Shown here piece after piece: positions 50,850-60,050 of a stretch of DNA of 64,000 nucleotides. The DNA comes from Acanthornis magna (lineage: Eukaryota; Chordata; Aves; Passeriformes; Acanthizidae), in the NCBI GenBank assembly GCA_036785705.1, contig JAWUZG010000051.1:17264501-17328500 (forward strand), in the 5' to 3' direction. Every line of letters begins with the position of its first letter. The stretch's first letter is position 1. Both the position numbers and the translations under genes were made by a program. Below the pieces are notes generated by a model. The model saw nothing but the letters and a program-made list of their open reading frames with translations, did no database searches and was not told where the DNA came from.

Positions 50850-50950
50850 CGCATGGGCCGCGCGCCTCGGGCGCGCTCCCCACAGGCCGCCCGCGGGGCG
50901 CGGGGCCCGCTCCGCTCCCGGCGCTTCCGTTACCGGCGGCCGCGAAGGGC
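50850..50950 (-). other. PARP11: Probable non-coding first exon of PARP11
   Basis: The 3' boundary is the consensus donor CCCATGCG/GTGAGTGC, with the exon ending at 50850. The 5' boundary is inferred only from the CCAAT box about 30 bp upstream of it. The exon ends five bases after an ATG that is out of frame with PARP11, so it would form an upstream overlapping frame running into the start-codon exon. Confidence 0.5.
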
Positions 50951-50978
50951 GGGGCCAGCGCCGCGGTGGCCGCGCCCC

Positions 50979-50983
50979 ATTGG
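50979..50983 (-). promoter_or_regulatory. PARP11: CCAAT box
   Basis: CCAAT on the minus strand (GGGCCAATGGGG context), about 130 bp upstream of the PARP11 exon 1 donor, in the usual orientation for an NF-Y site. Confidence 0.6.
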
Positions 50984-50999
50984 CCCGCCGGGGGCGGGC

Positions 51000-51007
51000 A
51001 TGCAAAT
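51000..51007 (+). promoter_or_regulatory. PARP11: Octamer motif ATGCAAAT
   Basis: A perfect POU-factor octamer within the CpG island, 17 bp from the CCAAT box. Octamer next to CCAAT is a common promoter pairing, but it is a short motif and function is not shown. Confidence 0.5.
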
Positions 51008-51119
51008 GAACGCGGGGGCGGGGCCGCGGCCGTGACGCGGGGCGGGCCGGGAGCGGGCCCAGGGCAGCGCTGGAGCCTGGGCTGTGCCGTAGCTGTACCG
51101 CTGTGTCAGCGCCGACACC

Positions 51120-51766
<647 letters not shown>

Positions 51767-51900
51767 GTGGTCCCAGAACTGTGACAGTCCTGCCACTGCT
51801 CTGTATCCCACCACTTGGTCTTTTCGTTCTTTTGATTTTTGGCCTCGACAGCAGCAGGCCTCTGCTTTACCAAGGAATATTTTTGGTAATTATTTGTAAT

Positions 51901-52323
51901 TCAGTAATACAACAGCCCATCATCTTCCTGTGAAACACACATATGCCGGAACCTGTGCCTGCATTCATTTCTGCATGCACACCATTTTAAAGGACTGATG
52001 CCACGCTGGTGCCAGCAGCAGATGTGACCGTCACACTGTACATGGCACAGGTCACACAGCGCAAAGAGGGCAGCAACAAGAGTCTGGTGCGGGCACTTGG
52101 GGCCCATGAGCAGCTTTATGCCACAACTGAGGTCTGGAAGCAGCTTCAGGAGCTCTAGGACCAGTAAGAGAAGCCACAGCGTTGAGTGTAGATCACCCCA
52201 GCCCTTTGGTGCAGTCAGTCTAGGAAGGGAGCTGCTGAGTGAAGAAGCTGGCAGTGACACCTCCTTCAGCACTCTACAGTCAGCCAGTGGCCTGGAAACT
52301 TCCAAAACACTGACAGTCTTCAT
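51901..52323 (-). other. Unidentified Cys/His-rich open frame, 140 codons
   Basis: A minus-strand frame whose C-terminal half is dense in Cys and His (LCHVQCDGHICCWHQRG, then WCACRNECRHRFRHMC). The pattern resembles a zinc-binding module, but I cannot match it to RING, PHD or CCHC spacing. It lies upstream of PARP11 on the same strand with no visible splice link. It may be a decayed transposon protein or chance. Confidence 0.2.
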
Positions 52324-52832
52324 ATGTGTGTGCAGTCATTGCAGCACATCCTGCAGTGAAGGATTTTCATTGAGCAGCATGCCAAGAACAACACAGGTGG
52401 AGTGAAAATTATGAATTTCTCCAATTCCAAGGGAGTGTCAAACAGGATATGTATCCAGATTCTGGCTGTACTGACCTTGCCTCTGAATACAGAATTAGAA
52501 AAGGATATTTTTCTGAGTTAAAAAGTCAAGCAGCCCGTGGTGAATCACTGGAGGTATTTCACTGGCATGAACATAATGCTTCTGGAATAAAGGAGTTTTC
52601 AAGTAGAGCCATCTTTTTTCAACTGTGTTGTTTGTATTGACATTGTTGGAAAGCACATGAAGTTTGTTGGGAGGTATCCTGCCTGTGCTGACTTGCTTTA
52701 TGGAGCTATGCAGAGCCTAGAAGCAACGGAGGATTCTGTTACCACCTTATCTGCTGAATGTCTATTGAACATCTTTTTTTGATTGAAAAGATGACAATGC
52801 TGTATATATAATATGGACATCTTTGAGTCATC

Positions 52833-52860
52833 TATTTATATTGTTGTTACAATATAAATA
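52833..52860. repeat. Perfect hairpin, 12-bp arms, 4-nt loop
   Basis: TATTTATATTGT at 52833-52844 pairs exactly with 52849-52860 across a TGTT loop. It lies 38 bp upstream of the AATAAA signal. Confidence 0.85.
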
Positions 52861-52903
52861 TTGTATTTATATACAACTGCCTGTTGTGTATGTTTTAAAT
52901 AAA

Positions 52904-53463
52904 GGTCAGGCGTTTTGCAGAATATGTGTAAGTGTATTTGAAGTTACAGTAGCGCAATGCACAGCTTTCTAGCAGCCGAAAGTTTCGAAGAGATTTCTGC
53001 TGCTATGCCTTGAAATGTGGGATAGAGTTGAGACTTTTGTTGTGTGTTTCTTCCTTTTCTTTGTATGCTTAGACTGATAATTAATAATGGAGCATAAACC
53101 TCTCTTGAGATAAGAATATCTTCATTACAGTGAAAACATAGCCTGTTATCAGTCTGTATTCTCAGGAAGCTACATGCTAATGTCAGACTTTATGACAACA
53201 ACATAAAAACCTTTCAAATCCAAAGATTTCTGTGGTTATCTTAGGTACTGTGTGCAGACTAACAGCATATCTGGAGAAGACATAATTGCATTAGTTGATT
53301 CTCATCAGCCTCTACTTCAAGCAGCAAAGAGGCAGAAACTGGAGAGGTCTGGCCACATGACTTGAGTTACAAACCCATTCTTGCAGGGAATGGTCAAATG
53401 GAAGTGAAAGAGAGAACTCCCTGGTACTGCCTGGTACCAGGCAGTACTGCCTGGATAAATTGT
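52904..53463. other. Intergenic, nothing recognised except a palindrome
   Basis: Unique-looking sequence. The only structural item is the 24-bp palindrome at 53424-53447, listed separately. Confidence 0.5.
53424..53447. repeat. Perfect 24-bp palindrome centred on GGTACC
   Basis: A gapless palindrome: GTACTGCCTGGT is followed directly by its own reverse complement. The unit TACTGCCTGG also occurs twice as a direct repeat (53425-53434 and 53445-53454), which suggests a local copying event. Confidence 0.9.
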
Positions 53464-53590
53464 AGGATCATAGAAGGATTTAGGTTTGAAAGTGCTGATG
53501 ACATTCTGTAATCCAGTCTCCTTACCAAAGCAGACCTAACTTAGAATCTAGATTAGGTTGCTCAATTCCTCATTCAAACTTTTTTTTTTC
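53464..53590 (-). mobile_element. CR1 LINE 3'-end fragment
   Basis: ATCATAGAAGGATTTAGG opens a stretch like the CR1 end in reverse orientation, followed by diverged AGGTTGCTCAATTCC sequence. It is more degenerate than the neighbouring copies. Confidence 0.5.
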
Positions 53591-53859
53591 CTCTTCAGGC
53601 ATGTCTGCTGAACTGTTTTCAAGGACAAGAATTTTTTTTCCTTCTGTCCATCCAGAATTTTTTGTCTTGCAACTTGTGCACATTGACCCTGTGAGGTGAG
53701 CTCCCACAGTCTTCCTTGCAATGCTTTTCCCTGGGTAGGAAAATAACAGGCAGAGTGTCTCCAAGCTGCTAAAAAACAGCTGAAGTAGAGGGAAATTACA
53801 GTCAATTACCTTAGGACAGTGCTTCTTTAATTGGATCAGACAGGGGATTAAAAGATTCA

Positions 53860-54155
53860 AGTTGGAATGCACCTTGGTCATCTTTGAGGAGGGCCACAAC
53901 GGTGTTCAGAGGGCTGGAGCACCTCTTCTATGCAGGCAAACTGAGAAGGTAGGGGCTGTTAGCCTGGTGAAGAGGTGGTTCCAGGGAGACCTCATTGTGG
54001 CCTTCTATCCTTGGAGGTGTTCAAGGCCACGTTGGATGGGGCTCTGAGAAACCTGGTCCAGTGGAAGGTGTCCCTGCCCATGGCAGGGGGGTTGGAACTG
54101 GGTGATCTTTAAGGTCCCTTCCATTCCAAACCATTCTACAATTATATGATCTAGC
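53860..54155 (+). mobile_element. CR1 LINE 3'-end fragment, forward orientation
   Basis: GGAGGTGTTCAAGGCCACGT, GTCCCTGCCCATGGCAGGGG and GATCTTTAAGGTCCCTTCCA are standard bird CR1 3' sequence, and it ends in CATTCTACAATTATATGAT, a diverged form of the family's ATTCTATGAT terminus. It abuts the next CR1, which has the opposite orientation. Confidence 0.88.
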
Positions 54156-54725
54156 ACAACCTCCTGCTTAAGTCAGGGTCAACTATGAGATCAGGTCATT
54201 TTTTTCAGGACTATATGCAGTCAGGTCTTAAAGGATACAGACTGCACAACCTTTCTAGCCAACCTCTTCCTGTGCTTGATACTTGACTCTCATCAGGGTG
54301 AAGAAATTTTCCCTATATCCTCTCATTACAGATTAAACCTTCTGCCTCTTCTCCTACCACCATGCACTACTGTGAAGAGCCTGGCCTGGTCTTAACCTCT
54401 GCAGAAGGAATATTCTGTGAGAAGATTGCAGTTAGCTGCTCCCACCCAAGCCTTCTCCAGGCTAACAAAGTCCAGGTCCTTCAGTTTCTCCTCACAGGAC
54501 AAGTTCTCTGGCCTCCTGACTGTCCTGGTGCTCCTCTGCTGAAATTGTTTTGGTTGATCAATTTTATCAGCTTTTCGTATATTGATGAGCCTCAAACTGG
54601 ATGCAGTATTTTAGATGGGGTTAAAAAATTCTAGTATTCCTTTCTTTTGAGATCCTGGATATGGTCCTGCTCTTTTATAGCCAAGAGTGCAGTTGTCCCA
54701 CACTGCCTCCAGGGCACACTGTGAG
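54156..54725 (-). mobile_element. CR1 LINE 3' region, reverse orientation, tail-to-tail with its neighbour
   Basis: CAACCTCCTGCTTAAGTCAG, CAGTTTCTCCTCACAGGACA and AGTCCAGGTCCTTCAG belong to the reversed CR1 3' UTR, of a more diverged subfamily than 29050-29667. Its 3' end directly joins the 3' end of the forward copy. Confidence 0.75.
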
Positions 54726-57520
54726 ATCACTTCCAGCTTTCCAGCCACCAGGACCATGTTGCCTTTTTGGAATAGCTGCTCACCATTTCTGAACCCATAT
54801 TGTTGCCAGGGGTTATTTCTCTGAATGATAATGATAAATGTAAATGATAATGAAATATAATTCTGCCAGCATTAACTGAAAGTAAGCAGAAACCAAACAG
54901 AATAACCAAAGAAGGAATAAAACATAAACACTCCATGCCCAAAAAAAACCCGAGTACAATGACTGTGCCATGAAAAGAAAATACTGATAGTGTCTTGCAA
55001 CTTTTCAGAGAACTTGAAGGTTTTATGATGGGCACGTGTATTGCAGCATAAAGGAAATTGTAGGATGCATGTGAAGCCTGTGGTATCCACAAACTTGTAC
55101 AGTCACAAATACAGTTGCCCAGAAGCAAGAGAAGAGATTGAGGAAATACTCTGCTTACTACAGAGCATCACATCTGGAGGCCATGGCTGTCCACCTCAAA
55201 TACGGCATTGGTCTTGAGATGTGGAGGAAACTGTAGACGAAAATTATTTTGCATTCCTTTCATGAAAGTCTACATTGTCTTGCTTTGTTGTTCAAGGAGC
55301 TATTAGATAGGTCAGGTGATTTTTCTAAGCCTGAATCTCCTGCATCCTTCCCTTTTATCCTTTTCTAGCCCTGCTCCTGCTGTGCTTTCCCCAGTTATGC
55401 CATTCTACACTCTCTGGGAGATGGAAGAGGTCTGGGAAAATCTCAGTTCTTCGATGCTTTTTTTTCTTTTTTCTTTTTTTTTTTTTTTTTTTGGTGATAC
55501 TGACTGAAAGCCATAGTCCCAAGCAATACATGTTCTACCCCTTATTAATGGAGAACAAAACCCATACCCAAGAGACTTCCTTGTCTCCTTTCACTTTTCT
55601 TTCATATTCCTAGATGTTCTTTTTTCCCTAGTTGTCTCACTCCCATATCCAATACTTCACCATTACTTGGTTGCTTGAAATTGCCTGTTGCCTTTCTGTC
55701 TCCTTTTATAGGTAGACTAAGCTCCAGCACATCAGCCTGGTTTTTGCTTGTTTGGGCAGTTTTTTTGTTGGTTTCTTGTTTTGTTTTTTTTTTTTCCGAA
55801 GGGAGGAGGAGTCCAGGAAGTTTCCAAATCTTCATCTGACATTAAGAGAATGGAAATGCAAATAGATGCCCTTGTAGCAGCTGCAGAAAGCAGAGAGCTT
55901 TTAGTTTGTTGGTTTTTTCCCTCTGAACACAGAAGACCCAGAAGGAAGAACACTTTAATACCTGCACTAATTTTTTACTCCTTTTCTAGGCTGGCACAAC
56001 CATGTATTGCTAACTGCAGCACTGCATAATGACTGTTTGCCTGAGCCAAACAGTTGACACAGTCTGAAAATGAGATAACCTCAAAAACAGTGAGTCTGCC
56101 AGCACCAGCACAATTTCTCAGGTACTACAAATGAACAGCTGAATGGGGCTGGTTCTCACTGATCCTGCAGTGCTGTTCCCTCTGTGTTGTTCTAATGACT
56201 GAACTTCACTCATCACCCTAATTCCCTTATGTCCTGATTTAAGAGACAGGAAGGCAGACATATGACCCCCTTCCCTCCAAATTATTGTAACTTTGAAACT
56301 ACAGGGCTTTCAGGCAAAGATACAGGAAAAGGAATAACAGTTCCTTACTAGAATATATATGTAACAAGACAAACAACAAAAACAGCAGCAACAACAAACA
56401 AAACCAGAAACCAAATAAAAGCCTTCTCCCACCCGGCAAGCGATTTCCCCTTCGGTGCAGTGACGGTCACAGCCGGCAGGGGCGCTGTTGGCTCCCGGCA
56501 GGGCAGGGCAGGCACGATGATTCCCCCGCAGCTGCAGGGGGCGCTGTGGCAACACAGGGGGAGAAAATTCCCCAAGAGAAGGAAAGGAAAAAAAATAGAA
56601 AAAGCCTAATCCCTAACACCTGTTACAAGCCGGTTTAAACACAGAAGAGTAGAGAAAACTAAGTTTCTGTGAATAAAATGAATTGAACTCAGAAAGGTTT
56701 GAAATATATCCAAAAAATGTGATTAAGACCAAACGAGGTTAGACGGTGGTGACAAAAAATTGATATATTTTATTAATAGTAAGAGGCAAAGAGAAAGAAA
56801 GAGAAAAGAAAGAAATAGAAAAAGAAGTGTGCATGGGGAATGGGGGGACAGGGAGAGAGTGGCAAGGGTTAGACAGAAACACATCATCCTTCCAGGTGTC
56901 CCAACAACATTGTATTGTTCCCATAAATTATAACATTTCAATCTCTGACAACACCTTACTATGGAGAGTATGCTTAGTCTTTGTTTCTTTGTACATGCCT
57001 GCAATGGACTCCATCAGCGTGAGATTTCAATATACACATTAGTTCTCTATACAGCGAAAAAAATACTTACCTATAGCCTGATGCACTCCTCCCCCACCAT
57101 TCATTGCAACCTAGGACAGGATGCAGGGATTACTTGTAACCTTGTTCAATGACTGGATATGGCATCCCTGTCCACCTCACCTCCTAGTGAATAACCCTAA
57201 TGTCAGGAATGGCTTGTCCATCTTTGCTCACTTTGCTAGGCTGGATTACTTCTGAGGAGAGAAAAGCATTTGCAGAGTACTTTTGTGCCCAGTTACATTA
57301 GGCAGCACAAGCAACTATCAGTAGTTTCTTCTGTGTCTGGGGGATGCAGTGAGCAAGATTGGGATGATCGGAGACAATGCCACACTGTAAACTGTGGGGT
57401 TGGGAGACTGTTTGTCTGGGAAGTCTGGAGAGGACAGTCATTCATAAGAAGAAGAGGCAAAATTACATTCCACATCTCTCCAGATCCTCATGATGTCTCA
57501 ATCCATCAGCACTCGAGTAA
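54726..57520. other. Intergenic, no gene recognised
   Basis: Contains a T run of 19 at 55474-55492, a T-rich stretch near 55740-55796, the CTCF-like pair near 56.5 kb and a purine-rich AAAGAG tract at 56785-56827. Open frames here are chance or homopolymer-driven. Confidence 0.5.
56473..56550 (+). promoter_or_regulatory. Pair of CTCF-like motifs in the same orientation
   Basis: GGCAGGGGCGCTGTTGG (56475-56491) and TGCAGGGGGCGCTGTGG (56533-56549) share the core GCAGGGG(G)CGCTGT, which matches the AGGGGGCGC core of CTCF sites. They lie 58 bp apart inside a small GC-rich island in AT-rich sequence. The flanking CCASY part of the motif matches only partly. Confidence 0.35.
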
Positions 57521-58033
57521 TGTTTAAGAGTATACTGGGGTCTGGCTGGGACAGAGTTAATTTTCTTCATAGCAAACTGTATGGTGCTGCATTTGATATT
57601 TGTGACTAAAGCAGCCCTGATAATATTCCTGTGTTCTGGCTATTGCTGGGCACTGCTTGCACAGCTTCAAGGCTTTCTCTTACTTCCACTCAGTGCCCCT
57701 CAGGGGTATTTGAGAATTTGGAGGGGACACAAGCAGGACAGCTGACCTAAACTGACCCACATGGTATTATATGCTCTGTAGTATCATACACAGTAACAGA
57801 AATTGAGGAGAGATTTTGGGAAGGCAGCCATTGCTCAGAGACTGGCTGGACATCAGTCTGCTTTTGCATCACTGTTTTTTTCCCCTTCCTCTTTCCTTCA
57901 GTTACGAAACTGTATTTATCACAACCTGTGAGTTTTCTCACTTTTGCTCTCCCCATCCTTCTGTGGTTTTCCAGAGGCAGTGAGTGAGATATCGTGTGAT
58001 GCTTAGCTGTGGGTGAGGGGTCAACCTGCCACA
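57521..58033 (+). mobile_element. Solo LTR of an endogenous retrovirus
   Basis: Starts TGTTTAAGAG and ends CCACA, as retroviral LTRs do. Segments GGCTGGGACAGAGTTAATTT, TTCTTCATAGCAAACTGTAT and GGACAGCTGACCTAAACTGA, and near the 3' end TGAGTTTTCTCACTTTTGC, match an LTR that I recall as common in bird genomes. The middle section with the promoter-like region appears shortened relative to that LTR. No internal viral genes flank it, so recombination between paired LTRs has removed them. A clean target-site duplication was not found. Confidence 0.75.
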
Positions 58034-58679
58034 AAGTGAGAAAAAATATCCAGAGTCTCTCTGGTGTAGACACAGCTTCCACACAGCTGCAGCACATTCC
58101 CATACTCAAATGTGCACACACACATGCATCCCAGCATCTGCTGTAATCCATGCACTCCCCATGTAATCCCCAGTGTTCACCTCAGGATGCTGCGAATTGC
58201 CAAGGGATGCACCACAGCCAGCTGAATCTGGCCCACATCTCAGCCAGTGCTGGAACACTGCTTGGAGACTTCCTTCTGCAGGATACAGAGATACCCATCT
58301 ACTGACCTTATTTATACCTCACATGCCCTGCTGATTACAGCGAGGTCACTTCAGCCGGTTCCTCTGGCCTGCTCCTCCATACATGTGCCGGTGTTGCTGT
58401 CAAGGCAGACCTTAGGCAAACCAAGGGTGGCTCCAGAGCACTGGGGCCTGGGTGCTGTTCTCCTGGGTCCTGCCAGTGGGAAGGAAAGGCTTGGGCAGGA
58501 GAGACCCCAAGTCTGTGTTGCAGACAGAGCTTTGGCTTTTATGGCAATGGACACCTGCTTTGAGGAACAAGGACGAGAGCATGTTTTCCATCAGGCTTTC
58601 CAGCCTAGCTGGGAAAGCTTGCCCTAAGGATACTCTGCATGCAGTGGGGTTCTTCTAATGTCTCTCTTATTTTTGTGGC
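58034..58679. other. Intergenic, nothing recognised
   Basis: A plus-strand frame of 126 codons at 58247-58627 crosses this stretch, but it shows no family motif or splice context, so I do not annotate it. Confidence 0.4.
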
Positions 58680-60050
58680 CCTCCAGTTCTACTGTGTGCC
58701 CTCCTTGGATTCTTTTAACATCTTCTTTTTTGGTCTCTGTGAAGCTACTCTGCTCTCTCAGCTTTCTTTCAATCTTTCTGCTGTATTTTCTCACCTCTCC
58801 AAGGCTACTGTATGATCTCTGGTTCTCTTGCTTGCCTACTTTTTTCCACCTTTCTGAGGCTAATCTTTGTTATCCTTCACATTCGCAGGCTTTATCCTAC
58901 TTTCTTCTCTGAGGTTCTTTCAGGCTCTCTTCTAATCTCTCAGGCTCTGTGAGGCTACTCTGTTCTCTGGGACTCTCTCAACCTCTCCACTTCTTCCCTA
59001 GCCTCTCCAAAGCTGCTATGGCTGCCTTTCAGTTCCTTCCTCTCACTGAGGTGACTTTGGGGCACTTTCAGTCTTACTTCTTGTTTCATATCCCACTCAC
59101 CCCTCAGCCCCTTTTTCTGAAGTTTGACTGGATTTCCTGGGGCTATTTTAGTCTTCCTTCAGGGTTCATGGCATCTCAGCAGCTACTCTTATTTCTCCTG
59201 GGACTCTTCCAGCCTTCCTGCTTGTTTCTTCCCTTCTCCAAGCCTATTCTCTGTTGCTCTTTTAGCCTCTCTCGTCTCTTAGCCACTGCAGGCATACACT
59301 CCTAGAGCACTTTCAGAATCTCTGATACTTTCTTGTTATTGTCAAAGTCTTGTGTGTTCATCACGGTTCTTTCAGGCTTTCTACTAGTTCCTTTGCATCT
59401 TTGAGGTTACTTTATGTTCTCTGAGTCCTTTATAGATTTTGGCACATTTTCCCTTCTTTGATGCTCCTCTTTGGGGCATTTTCAATTTTTCTCCCATTTT
59501 CTTTTTTTTTAATCTTCTCTCGAGGCCACCCCTTGGTACTACTGAGTAGTCTGGAATTCCTTTAATAGCTCTGATACTTTCTTGTTATCATTGAGCCTCT
59601 TCTGTATCCTCTGGTGGGTGCTTTGCCTTATCTCTTTCTTTCTTGGCCTCTTTGACGCTGCTGCATTTTGTTTCCTTGAGCACTTACAGGGTTTCTTCCC
59701 TTCCCTGAGGCTAGTTTATGTACTCGGAACCTCTTTCAGATTCGCTGTTGCTTTGTTCACTTCTGCTTGTCTCCACTGTTTCATCTGGGGATCTTTCAGC
59801 CCATCTTCTACTTTCCTGGCATTTGGAGGGCTATTCTGTAATCTTTCTCTATCTGAGTGTTAATCAATATTCACATTTTGTCTGAGACTTCTCAATGTCC
59901 TCTGGATGTCTTTCAAGCTCTCTACTATTTTGTCCTCTCTTCAGCTATTCTGTGTTCTCTGGGACATTTGCAATCTCTTTCCTTTGTCAGGCTCTCAAAA
60001 CCATTTTTCCATTATTTGGGGATTTTTCACACCTTTTTCTGTTTTAATAT
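58680..60050 (+). repeat. Degenerate pyrimidine-rich tandem array, about 58-bp unit, roughly 22 copies
   Basis: The anchor GAGGCTACTCTGTTCTCTGG, in diverged form, recurs at 58741, 58801, 58856, 58911, 58951, 59009, 59048, 59119, 59179, 59239, 59288, 59343, 59403, 59460, 59522, 59593, 59654, 59707, 59768, 59826, 59884 and 59942. Most steps are 53-62 bp. Each unit continues with a form of CTCTTTCAGGCTCTC and a T/C-rich end. The open plus-strand frames in it are by-products of the T/C bias. Confidence 0.8.

Larger units (their letters stand above)
50500..51110 (-). promoter_or_regulatory. PARP11: PARP11 CpG-island promoter
   Basis: A GC-rich, CpG-dense island at the 5' end of PARP11. On the minus strand it has a CCAAT box (50979-50983). 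An octamer ATGCAAAT lies at 51000-51007 on the plus strand, a TGACG half CRE near 51033-51038, and GC boxes are frequent. Together these place transcription start near 50.86-50.95 kb. No TATA box is visible. The long GC-rich frames here on both strands are not genes. Confidence 0.75.
51767..52930 (+). ncRNA. Possible divergent non-coding transcript ending at AATAAA
   Basis: The plus strand leaving the PARP11 island runs through the minisatellite to AATAAA at 52898-52903, followed by GT-rich sequence, and a 12-bp hairpin lies 40 bp before it. Divergent RNAs from CpG islands are common, which makes this plausible. No conserved protein is encoded; the plus frame at 52097-52405 looks like chance. 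A 140-codon Cys/His-rich frame lies on the other strand. Splice sites and start are not determined. Confidence 0.25.
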
